5,541 bases of DNA. Source: an uncultured Bacillota bacterium. Lineage in GTDB: Bacteria > Bacillota > Clostridia > Caldicoprobacterales > UBA3941. The stretch covers positions 1 through 5,541 of the forward strand of contig CALGOY010000223.1 in assembly GCA_937960725.1 (NCBI GenBank), given 5' to 3'. The notes below the pieces were generated by a model, which did no database searches, was not told the origin of the DNA, and saw only the letters and a program-made list of their open reading frames with translations. This document shows positions 1 to 5,541 of this stretch, piece after piece; positions within the stretch are counted from its first letter, which is position 1; the number at the start of each line of letters is the position of its first letter. A program made the position numbers and the translations under genes.

Positions 1-1
1 T

Positions 2-2473
2 CTTGTAATTCTGGCTAAAAATAAAACGGGTCTTAGAAACCTCTATATAATGGTTTCAAAGGCTCATTTAGAATATTTTTACCGGAGGCCGAGAATCCCT
101 AAAAGTTTAATTATGCAATATAGAGAGGGGATAATAGTAGGGTCAGGCTGTGAAGCCGGAGAGCTATATAAGGCTATATTGAGAGGTGCTCCCTACGAGG
201 AAGTAATAGAAATTGCAGACTTTTACGATTATCTAGAGATACAACCTATAGACAACAATAGACACCTAATAAGAGAAGGGACCGTTAAAAACGAGCAGGA
301 TCTTCAAAAGATAAACAAGCAAATCTTAGAGATAGGAAAGAAATTAGGTAAGCCTGTAGTAGCTACGGGGGACGTACACTTTTTGGATCCCCAGGATGAA
401 TATTTTAGAAGGATTCTCATGGCCGGTCAGGGATATAGCGATGCAGAGATGCAACCCCCCCTATACTTTAAGACTACAGACGAAATGCTGGAGGATTTTA
501 GCTATCTGGGAGAGGAATTAGCCCATGAAGTTGTTGTCGATGCTCCTAGGCAGATTGCTGAGACAATAGAGGAAATTCAACCTATTCCGGACAAACTCTG
601 TCCACCTGAAATACCGGGAGCAGAAGATGAGATTGCTAGAATGGCGATAGAAAATGCAAAAGCCATCTATGGAGATCCTCTTCCAGAAATTGTATCTAAA
701 AGATTGGAAAAGGAGTTAAATTCTATTATCAGCCATGGATTTGCAGTACTATATTACATTGCCCACAAATTGGTTAAAAAATCACTGTCGGATGGCTATC
801 TGGTAGGGTCTAGAGGCTCTGTAGGTTCCTCTTTTGTAGCTACTATGACTGGCATTACGGAAGTAAACCCCTTACCCCCCCATTATGTATGTCCCAATTG
901 CAAGCATTCGGATTTCGAAGTAGATAAGAGTAAATACGGGGTGGGAGTTGACCTTCCTGACAAAGACTGCCCCATGTGTGGAACAGCTTATAACAAATCA
1001 GGATTTGATATACCTTTTGAAGTTTTTCTTGGATTTAAAGGGGATAAAGTGCCGGATATCGATCTAAATTTCTCTGGAGAATATCAGCCTATAGCTCACA
1101 AGTATACCGAGGAGCTGTTTGGGGAAGGCCATGTTTTTAGAGCTGGAACTATCGGTACAATTGCAGAAAAGACGGCTTTTGGATTTGTGAAAAAATATTT
1201 GGAAGAAAGTAACAAGGTAGTTACCAATGCAGAAATAAAGAGGTTAGTAGCAGGCTGTACCGGGGTTAAGCGGACCACAGGCCAGCATCCGGGGGGAATA
1301 ATGGTAGTACCTAAGAACAGGGAAATATTTGAATTTACTCCGATACAATATCCTGCAGATGATAAAGACTCTGGGGTTATTACTACCCATTTCGATTATA
1401 ACTTTATCCATGATACGCTGGTCAAGTTAGATATACTAGGCCACGATGATCCGACGATGATCAGAATGTTAGAAGATATTACCGGAGTTGACGCTAGGGG
1501 AATAAGCCTAGGGGAGAAGGAGACCATGAAACTATTCTCTAGCACTGAACCTCTAGGACTTGCCCCTGAAGATATAAACAGTCCTGTCGGAACTTTCGGA
1601 GTACCTGAGTTTGGGACCAGATTCGTCCGGCAGATGCTAGCGGAGACTCGACCTACTACCTTTGGAGAATTAATTCGGATAAGCGGCCTTTCCCATGGCA
1701 CTGACGTATGGCTTAACAATGCCCAGGATCTAATAAGAGATGGAATTGCTACGCTTTCTGAAGTTATTTCAACAAGAGATGATATTATGCTTTACCTTAT
1801 AGAAAAAGGAGTAGAACCAACAATCGCTTTTAATATAATGGAGAGAGTGCGAAAGGGCAGAGGGCTTACGGAGGAATTTGAAAAAGTAATGAGAGAAAAA
1901 GATGTACCAGAATGGTTTATAGACTCCTGTAAAAAAATTAAATATATGTTTCCTAAGGCCCATGCCTGTGCCTATGTAATTATGGCATTTAGAATTGCCT
2001 ATTTTAAAGTGTATTACCCTGAGGCCTTTTACGCTACATATTTTACAGTTCGTGCCGATGATTTTGACATAGATTTAGTACTAGGAGGGAAGGAAGCTAT
2101 TCGGGAGAAGATAAGAGAATTGGAATCAAAAGGAAATGAAGCAACTGCCAAAGAAAAGAATCTAATAACAATTCTTGAAGTGGCTTTGGAAATGTACTGC
2201 CGTGATGTAAAAATGCTGCCAGTAGATCTGTATAAATCAGATCCCATGAAGTTTCTTATAACAGAAGAAGGTATCCGACCGCCCTTAAGCTCACTACAAG
2301 GTTTGGGGGTAGCTGCTGCAAAGAGCATATCAGAAGCGCGGAAAAATGGGAAATTTGTTTCTATTGAAGATTTAAGAGAAAGGGCTCGAGTTTCTAAGAC
2401 TGTGATAGATATGTTGAGAAATCATGGGGCATTAGATGGTATTCCTGAGACTAGCCAGATTTCTTTGTTTTAG
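2..2473 (+). CDS. polC: DNA polymerase III PolC-type alpha subunit, C-terminal part (5' end outside window)
   Basis: PolC is the replicative DNA polymerase of low-GC Gram-positive bacteria, acting with the sliding clamp at the fork. The frame is open from base 2, so 823 residues are visible of a usual total near 1,440. The ATG at base 50 is internal, because the preceding codons already match PolC. The OB, N-terminal PHP and exonuclease regions are missing. Landmarks, numbered from base 2: end of the PHP domain with GDVH at 123-126; GSRGSVGSS at 269-277; a four-cysteine zinc-type motif at C297, C300, C323 and C326; catalytic aspartates D352 and D354 in PDIDLNF; GQHPGG from 427; the third catalytic aspartate D477 in [21 protein letters not shown] from 561, the region linked to anilinouracil/HPUra inhibitor response in Bacillus PolC; and a C-terminal helix-hairpin-helix-like segment. 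The protein ends in QISLF, a good clamp-binding motif. All key polymerase residues are present and the reading frame is intact. Confidence 0.97.
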   Translation, partial: LVILAKNKTGLRNLYIMVSKAHLEYFYRRPRIPKSLIMQYREGIIVGSGCEAGELYKAILRGAPYEEVIEIADFYDYLEIQPIDNNRHLIREGTVKNEQDLQKINKQILEIGKKLGKPVVATGDVHFLDPQDEYFRRILMAGQGYSDAEMQPPLYFKTTDEMLEDFSYLGEELAHEVVVDAPRQIAETIEEIQPIPDKLCPPEIPGAEDEIARMAIENAKAIYGDPLPEIVSKRLEKELNSIISHGFAVLYYIAHKLVKKSLSDGYLVGSRGSVGSSFVATMTGITEVNPLPPHYVCPNCKHSDFEVDKSKYGVGVDLPDKDCPMCGTAYNKSGFDIPFEVFLGFKGDKVPDIDLNFSGEYQPIAHKYTEELFGEGHVFRAGTIGTIAEKTAFGFVKKYLEESNKVVTNAEIKRLVAGCTGVKRTTGQHPGGIMVVPKNREIFEFTPIQYPADDKDSGVITTHFDYNFIHDTLVKLDILGHDDPTMIRMLEDITGVDARGISLGEKETMKLFSSTEPLGLAPEDINSPVGTFGVPEFGTRFVRQMLAETRPTTFGELIRISGLSHGTDVWLNNAQDLIRDGIATLSEVISTRDDIMLYLIEKGVEPTIAFNIMERVRKGRGLTEEFEKVMREKDVPEWFIDSCKKIKYMFPKAHACAYVIMAFRIAYFKVYYPEAFYATYFTVRADDFDIDLVLGGKEAIREKIRELESKGNEATAKEKNLITILEVALEMYCRDVKMLPVDLYKSDPMKFLITEEGIRPPLSSLQGLGVAAAKSISEARKNGKFVSIEDLRERARVSKTVIDMLRNHGALDGIPETSQISLF

Positions 2474-2475
2474 CC

Positions 2476-2504
2476 TTGCAATTCTTTATCTGCGATGTTA
2501 TAAT
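2476..2504 (+). promoter_or_regulatory. Predicted sigma-A promoter of the rimP-nusA-infB operon
   Basis: The -35 element TTGCAA (2476-2481) matches 4 of 6 consensus bases. A 17-bp spacer leads to a perfect TATAAT (2499-2504), preceded by an extended -10 TG at 2496-2497. Transcription would start near 2510-2512 and give a leader of about 120 nt before rimP. The promoter begins two bases after the polC stop, as expected for a cluster transcribed independently of polC. This is a prediction from sequence only, but the match is strong. Confidence 0.8.
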
Positions 2505-2534
2505 AGTGGACGTGATAATATGCTGAGTGTTTGC

Positions 2535-2562
2535 AGAGTGGGGAAACCCACTCTTTATCTTT
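2535..2562 (+). terminator. GAAA-loop hairpin in rimP leader; possible terminator or attenuator
   Basis: AGAGTGGG (2535-2542) and CCCACTCT (2547-2554) form a perfect 8-bp stem closed by a GAAA (GNRA) tetraloop. The following bases, TTATCTTT, are T-rich but interrupted by A and C, so termination would probably be partial. It lies about 25 nt downstream of the predicted transcription start. It could end polC transcripts, attenuate the rimP operon, or stabilise the 5' end. Leader attenuators upstream of rimP-nusA-infB are known in enterobacteria; any equivalent role here is inference. Confidence 0.55.
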
Positions 2563-2575
2563 AATTATAAAAGCT

Positions 2576-2612
2576 TTACAGTTGGGAACACTGAAAATAA
2601 ATACAACTGTAA
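2576..2612 (+). repeat. 9-bp inverted repeat in rimP leader, just upstream of the ribosome binding site
   Basis: TTACAGTTG (2576-2584) and CAACTGTAA (2604-2612) are perfect inverted repeats separated by 19 bases. In RNA they would form a 9-bp stem with a large A-rich loop, ending 7 nt before the rimP Shine-Dalgarno sequence. It could be a second leader hairpin or a protein-binding site. The stem is AT-rich, so its stability is moderate and its function unknown. Confidence 0.4.
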
Positions 2613-2619
2613 TATGGAC

Positions 2620-2634
2620 GGAGGGACCACCGTG
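2620..2634 (+). promoter_or_regulatory. rimP ribosome binding site and GTG start
   Basis: GGAGGG (2620-2625) lies 6 nt before GTG (2632-2634). It decides the rimP start against two in-frame upstream alternatives, GTG 2527 and ATG 2614. The first would translate through the leader hairpin and the second would bury this Shine-Dalgarno sequence inside the gene. The protein then begins MAKRKVEDIV, as RimP proteins usually do. Confidence 0.85.
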
Positions 2635-3093
2635 GCAAAAAGAAAAGTAGAAGATATTGTTGAAGAGCTTGCAATTCCAATTTTAGATGAATTGGGATAC
2701 GAATTGGTAGATGTAGAGTATGTAAAAGGAGGCAACAATTGGTATCTTAGAATATACATAGACAAGCCAGGGGGAGTGACTATTGACGATTGTCAAAAAG
2801 CTAGCGAGCAAATTAGCGACAAGTTGGATGAGGTAGACCCTATTCCTCATAATTATTTTCTTGAAGTATCGTCTCCCGGCATTGATCGCCCGCTTAAAAA
2901 AGATAAGGACTTTGAGAGATATAAGGGGCGTAAGGTGGATGTAAAGCTCTATAAAGCAGTGGATGGGTCAAAAAGTTTTACTGGTGAATTGATCGGGCTG
3001 GAGGATGGCAATATTCTCATTAGGGTTGATGGCGAAGTAATTTCTTTTAACAAAGATGAAGTTGCAATAGTAAGATTAGCAGTGGAGTTTTAA
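2632..3093 (+). CDS. rimP: Ribosome maturation factor RimP
   Basis: RimP (YlxS, formerly YhbC) assists late maturation of the 30S ribosomal subunit in the cytoplasm. From the GTG at 2632 the product is 153 aa, the normal family length. Family signatures are YELVDVEYVK and WYLRIYIDKPGGVTIDDC in the N-terminal alpha/beta domain, then DPIPHNYFLEVSSPGIDRPL (VSSPG at residues 79-83), which bridges to the C-terminal Sm-like beta-barrel (about 90-153, including FTGELIGLEDGNILIRVDG). It is the first gene of the predicted operon, behind its own promoter and structured leader, and is followed by nusA after 31 bp. A longer product from 2527 would carry 35 unrelated residues and is rejected. Nothing in the protein is unusual. 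Confidence 0.96.
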   Translation: MAKRKVEDIVEELAIPILDELGYELVDVEYVKGGNNWYLRIYIDKPGGVTIDDCQKASEQISDKLDEVDPIPHNYFLEVSSPGIDRPLKKDKDFERYKGRKVDVKLYKAVDGSKSFTGELIGLEDGNILIRVDGEVISFNKDEVAIVRLAVEF

Positions 3094-3124
3094 TGATGTA
3101 CTGGTTTAAGGAGGATTTTTTAAT

Positions 3125-4198
3125 ATGAATGGGGAGTTTCTTAATGCTCTCGAGCAGATTGGGAAAGAAAAGGGCATAGATAAAGAGATTTTACTCGAAG
3201 CTATTGAAGCTGCTCTAGTTTCGGCTTACAGGAAGAATTTTGGGACTGCACAAAATGTAAAGGTGCATATAGATAGGGATACGGGGATAGTAAAGGTATA
3301 TGCCCAAAAAACTGTTGTGGAAGAAGTTTCCAATGAGTTTCTCGAGATATCTTTGGAAGAAGCGCGAAAAATTGATCCTAGGAAAGATATAGGCGATATA
3401 GTTTCTATAGAAGTTACCCCTAAGAATTTTGGACGTATAGCAGCCCAAAACGCCAAACAGGTCGTTATTCAGAGGATCCGCGAGGCGGAGCGAGTCTTGA
3501 TATATGAAAAATTCTTAGAGCTAGAAAATGAAATCGTCAATGGGATTATTCATAGGATAGATAAAAGGAATGTTTATATAGATTTAGATAAGGTAGAAGC
3601 CATAATGCCTCCTAACGAGCAGATACCTAACGAAGAATACCATGTTAACGATAGAATAAAAGTATATATCGCAGAGGTTAAGAAAACTACAAAGGGACCT
3701 CATATTACAGTATCTAGAACTCATCCTGGCTTAATTAAGAGATTGTTTGAGCAGGAAGTTCCTGAGATAATCCACGGTGAGGTTCTTATAAAAAATATCG
3801 TTCGTGAGGCAGGTTCGCGGGCGAAAATCGCAGTGCACTCCAACGATCCTAACATCGACCCTGTTGGAGCTTGTGTGGGACTACATGGTATTAGAGTGCA
3901 AAAAGTTGTGGAAGAGCTGGGAGGCGAAAAAATAGACATTATTAAATGGGATAAAGATCCTAAGGAATATATCGCCAATGCCCTGAGTCCGGCAAAGATA
4001 ATAGATGTTATAATTGAGGATGAAAACAGCAAATCTGCTAGGGTAATAGTACCAGATAACCAGCTCTCCTTAGCAATAGGTAAAGAAGGCCAAAATGCTA
4101 GATTAGCTGCTAAGCTCACAGGTTGGCGAATAGATATCAAGAGCCAGTCGCAGGCACAATCCATAGAGGATAATTCCAATATTGTTGGAGAGGAGTAG
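3125..4198 (+). CDS. nusA: Transcription termination/antitermination protein NusA
   Basis: NusA binds RNA polymerase and nascent RNA and controls pausing, intrinsic termination and antitermination. The product is 357 aa, the usual size for Bacillota, which lack the C-terminal acidic repeats of the Escherichia coli protein. The RNA-polymerase-binding N-terminal domain covers about 1-125 (opening MNGEFLNALEQIGKEKGIDK). An S1 domain covers about 134-198, KH1 about 200-284 (REAGSRAKIAV, DPVGACVG, loop GLHG at 252-255) and KH2 about 285-345 (AIGKEGQNARLAAKLTGW, loop GKEG at 319-322). A short polar, acidic tail follows. AAGGAGG (3108-3114) lies 10 nt before the ATG, supporting this start. The KH1 loop has His254 where Lys or Arg is usual. 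There is no terminator between this gene and rimP or ylxR, so co-transcription is likely; NusA autoregulation through the leader is possible but not shown. Confidence 0.97.
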   Translation: MNGEFLNALEQIGKEKGIDKEILLEAIEAALVSAYRKNFGTAQNVKVHIDRDTGIVKVYAQKTVVEEVSNEFLEISLEEARKIDPRKDIGDIVSIEVTPKNFGRIAAQNAKQVVIQRIREAERVLIYEKFLELENEIVNGIIHRIDKRNVYIDLDKVEAIMPPNEQIPNEEYHVNDRIKVYIAEVKKTTKGPHITVSRTHPGLIKRLFEQEVPEIIHGEVLIKNIVREAGSRAKIAVHSNDPNIDPVGACVGLHGIRVQKVVEELGGEKIDIIKWDKDPKEYIANALSPAKIIDVIIEDENSKSARVIVPDNQLSLAIGKEGQNARLAAKLTGWRIDIKSQSQAQSIEDNSNIVGEE

Positions 4199-4209
4199 GA
4201 GGATTTGCC

Positions 4210-4491
4210 TTGAAGAAGCGAAAAATTCCGTTAAGAATGTGCGTAGGCTGTAGAGAAATGAAGCCTAAAAAGGAATTAATAAGAGTGGTAAGAAGCCCTG
4301 AAGGTGAAATTAATATCGATTTTAAGGGAAAGGCTCCAGGTAGAGGAGCATATTTGTGCAGGGATAAGGCATGCTTTAAAAAAGCTTACAAAAATAAACT
4401 ATTAGAAAAAGCTCTAAACAAAGCAATTGAATCTGAAATATATGAAAGGCTAGTTCAAGAGTTGAGTGAGGAAGATGATGAAAGCAGCTGA
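4210..4491 (+). CDS. ylxR: YlxR/RnpM family RNA-binding protein (DUF448)
   Basis: This 93-aa basic protein belongs to the YlxR family, always found in the nusA-infB cluster of Gram-positive bacteria. I recall that the Bacillus subtilis member has been reported to bind RNase P RNA and modulate RNase P, leading to the name RnpM. Signatures are RMCVGCREMKPKKELIRVVR near the N-terminus, GKAPGRGAYLC in the middle, and two cysteine pairs (C11/C14 and C50/C55). An acidic tail (SEEDDESS) follows. The start is TTG at 4210, chosen because AGGAGG (4197-4202) lies 7 nt upstream and overlaps the nusA stop codon, and because MKKRKIPLRMC is the expected N-terminus. The gap to nusA is 11 bp, and the last 14 bases overlap ylxQ. 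Family assignment is firm; the RNase P role is transferred from homologues. Confidence 0.94.
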   Translation: MKKRKIPLRMCVGCREMKPKKELIRVVRSPEGEINIDFKGKAPGRGAYLCRDKACFKKAYKNKLLEKALNKAIESEIYERLVQELSEEDDESS

Positions 4492-4828
4492 TAAATTTTA
4501 TCAAATATTGGGGTTATGCAGGCGCGCTGGAAAGTTAGCATCCGGCACATGGGCGGCAGAGGACTCAATTCGAAAGGGGAAAGCAAAGCTGGTAGTTGTC
4601 AGCGACGATGCTTCAGAAGCAACTAAAGAAAGAATATCGAAATTATGTAAGAATAGGCGGGTTGACCTAGTGATATTTGGCAACAAAGAGGAGTTAGGTA
4701 GCAGTATTGGGCAATCAAACAGGGCTATTGTTGCCATTACTGATAGTAGATTTAAAGAGATGATATTAGATGTATTGCCTGATGCGGTAAAAGTAAATAT
4801 GGGGGTGATCGATGAATGGCAAAAATAA
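4478..4828 (+). CDS. ylxQ: YlxQ, L7Ae/L30e-family RNA-binding protein
   Basis: YlxQ belongs to the L7Ae/L30e/S12e/Gadd45 fold, whose members bind kink-turn RNA; the cellular role of YlxQ is still poorly defined. The 116-aa product shows the family pattern: GLCRRAGKLASG (12-23), a GKAKLVVVSDDAS strand and loop (34-46), then EELGSSIGQSNRAIVAITD. The start ATG 4478 is preferred because GAGG (4468-4471) lies 6 nt upstream; ATG 4475 (spacing 3) and GTG 4466 are alternatives in the same frame. It overlaps ylxR by 14 bases and infB by 13, which suggests translational coupling. By eye, the position usually occupied by a Lys that contacts the kink-turn (L7Ae K37) is Asp29 here, so RNA affinity or specificity may differ. 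Confidence 0.92.
   Translation: MKAADKFYQILGLCRRAGKLASGTWAAEDSIRKGKAKLVVVSDDASEATKERISKLCKNRRVDLVIFGNKEELGSSIGQSNRAIVAITDSRFKEMILDVLPDAVKVNMGVIDEWQK
4801..4818 (+). promoter_or_regulatory. infB ribosome binding site and ATG start, inside ylxQ
   Basis: GGGGGTGATC (4801-4810) matches GGAGGTGATC, the complement of the 16S rRNA 3' tail, at 9 of 10 bases; the exception can still pair as a G-U wobble. The infB ATG (4816-4818) follows after 5 nt. The site lies wholly within the ylxQ coding region, so infB initiation is probably coupled to ylxQ translation. Confidence 0.8.
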
Positions 4829-5541
4829 AAGTATTTGCAACAGCAAATAAATTAATGCAAGATACGAAGGAACTGATGGAAGATATGAGCGAACTGGATA
4901 AAAATATAGATTCGCATATACAGTCTATTCAAACTATTCGCAACAAATTAGAGCAGGAAGAAAAGCAAAAGACAGAACAACAGGCAAAGGAGAAGGAACT
5001 AAAAGAGAAACGAAAGGTTTTAAAGCTTGAACAATCTAAACAGAGGCAAGAAGAAGACAATAGTTTACAAGGCGATCGGAAGGAGTGGAAGATGAAATCT
5101 GATAATCAGCCCAATCAAGGCAAAGGAAGAAGATCAACAAGAAGTAATAAGTATGATAGCCGTTCGAGAAATAAAGGACAGGAGCGAAGAAGGCAAGCAG
5201 TAGCAGCGAAAGATACTAGTAGGAGAGATGAAGAACAGAGAAGATCACAGAAATCCGGTAAGCGTAATAGAACAGAAGATATTGTAGATCAATTCCTAAG
5301 TCAGCCCCCTGTAACAGCAGGCAAAGGAGAAGATAGAAATAATATGCCGTCTAAAGGGTATAGTAAATCAAAAGGCAAGCAACGAAGAAATAAAAAAGAC
5401 TTCTGGCAAGCGGATGAATCAATATTTTTTGCAAAAAATAAGAAAGATAAACCCAAAAGCCAGAAAAAGACTAAAGATGTTTCTGAAATCAGTTCCCCAA
5501 AACCACCTGAGAGGAAAAAAGCTATAACTATAAGAGAAGTT
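4816..5541 (+). CDS. infB: Translation initiation factor IF-2, N-terminal part (3' end outside window)
   Basis: IF2 is the GTPase that places initiator fMet-tRNA on the 30S subunit and promotes subunit joining. Only its first 242 residues are visible; the frame is open to the last base, and the G domain and C-terminal domains are beyond the edge. It begins MAKIKVFATANKLMQDTKEL, matching the Gram-positive IF2 start (MAKIRVYELAKEL type), and forms a divergent first IF2_N subdomain to about residue 45. A charged Lys/Glu/Gln helix, coiled-coil-like, follows (about 45-85). Next is a long, basic, probably disordered linker (about 93-230); residues 93-152 hold 21 Lys/Arg against 7 Asp/Glu. The last residues, KKAITIREV (234-242), look like the beginning of the second IF2_N domain that precedes the G domain. 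Identification rests on these end motifs and on the gene order, since the linker is not conserved. It overlaps ylxQ by 13 bases. Confidence 0.93.
   Translation, partial: MAKIKVFATANKLMQDTKELMEDMSELDKNIDSHIQSIQTIRNKLEQEEKQKTEQQAKEKELKEKRKVLKLEQSKQRQEEDNSLQGDRKEWKMKSDNQPNQGKGRRSTRSNKYDSRSRNKGQERRRQAVAAKDTSRRDEEQRRSQKSGKRNRTEDIVDQFLSQPPVTAGKGEDRNNMPSKGYSKSKGKQRRNKKDFWQADESIFFAKNKKDKPKSQKKTKDVSEISSPKPPERKKAITIREV
5080..5094 (+). promoter_or_regulatory. Candidate internal translation start in infB (short IF2 isoform)
   Basis: AAGGAG (5080-5085) lies 6 nt before an in-frame ATG (5092-5094), codon 93 of infB. This is as good a ribosome binding site as any in the window. Tandem in-phase starts giving IF2-alpha and IF2-beta are known in Bacillus subtilis and Escherichia coli; as I recall, the Bacillus forms differ by about 10 kDa, close to 92 residues. 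The short form would lack the first IF2_N subdomain and the charged helix. Use in this organism is inferred. Confidence 0.55.

Noticed and set aside
50..52. ATG 50 as the true start of polC
   Set aside because: The 16 codons before it ([16 protein letters not shown]) already match PolC, and family length shows that about 600 residues lie upstream of the window.
454..461. Two C7 tracts in polC (455-461 and 875-881) as phase-variable or slippage sites
   Set aside because: Both encode conserved Pro-Pro pairs (QPPLYF and PLPPHY) and the frame is intact on either side; nothing suggests programmed slippage.
1396..1719. Reverse-strand ORF of 107 aa opposite polC, and similar minus-strand ORFs elsewhere
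   Set aside because: They lie opposite well-conserved coding sequence, lack ribosome binding sites and show no recognisable domains; they are shadows of the + strand genes.
2527..2631. 35-residue N-terminal extension of RimP from GTG 2527
   Set aside because: It has no Shine-Dalgarno sequence, would translate through the leader hairpin, does not resemble RimP, and a good site (GGAGGG) directs initiation at GTG 2632.
2627..2635. CCACCGTGG palindrome at the rimP start codon as an operator or hairpin
   Set aside because: Arms of 4 bp with a single central base cannot form a hairpin, and a palindrome this short is expected by chance.
4812..4850. Short ORF from ATG 4812 overlapping the infB start
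   Set aside because: It is 12 codons, out of frame with both ylxQ and infB, and the infB start is fixed by the conserved MAKIKV beginning.
5326..5346. Second internal infB start at ATG 5344 behind AGGAG
   Set aside because: The spacing of 14 nt is too long for efficient initiation, and the purine-rich linker makes such matches common.

Overview
This window comes from an AT-rich member of the Bacillota (Firmicutes), more likely Clostridia than Bacilli. It contains the last 57% or so of a PolC-type replicative DNA polymerase, followed by the conserved rimP-nusA-ylxR-ylxQ-infB cluster. PolC and this gene order are characteristic of low-GC Gram-positive bacteria. Species cannot be named from the sequence alone. 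Every protein-coding gene lies on the + strand, and I see no mobile element, tRNA, rRNA, CRISPR array or sign of recent transfer.

Layout: the polC reading frame is already open at base 2 and ends at 2473 with a sliding-clamp-binding motif. Immediately after its stop lies a strong predicted sigma-A promoter (2476-2504: TTGCAA, 17-bp spacer, extended -10 TGTTATAAT). It is followed by a leader of about 120 nt holding an 8-bp GAAA-loop hairpin (2535-2554) and a second 9-bp inverted repeat (2576-2612). Then come rimP (GTG start, 2632), nusA (3125), ylxR/rnpM (TTG start, 4210), ylxQ (4478) and infB (4816, running off the right edge). Gaps shrink along the cluster: 31 bp, 11 bp, a 14-bp overlap and a 13-bp overlap. 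This suggests one transcript with translational coupling at its distal end.

The genes act together in gene expression. RimP matures the 30S subunit, NusA controls RNA polymerase pausing, termination and antitermination, YlxR and YlxQ are small RNA-binding proteins, and IF2 (infB) brings initiator tRNA to the 30S subunit. PolC belongs to replication and is probably a separate upstream unit that may read through into the cluster.

No new biological system is evident. The points most worth a second look are an in-frame internal translation start in infB (Met93, behind AAGGAG) that would give a short IF2 isoform, the structured rimP leader, and substitutions at usually conserved RNA-contact positions in YlxQ and NusA.
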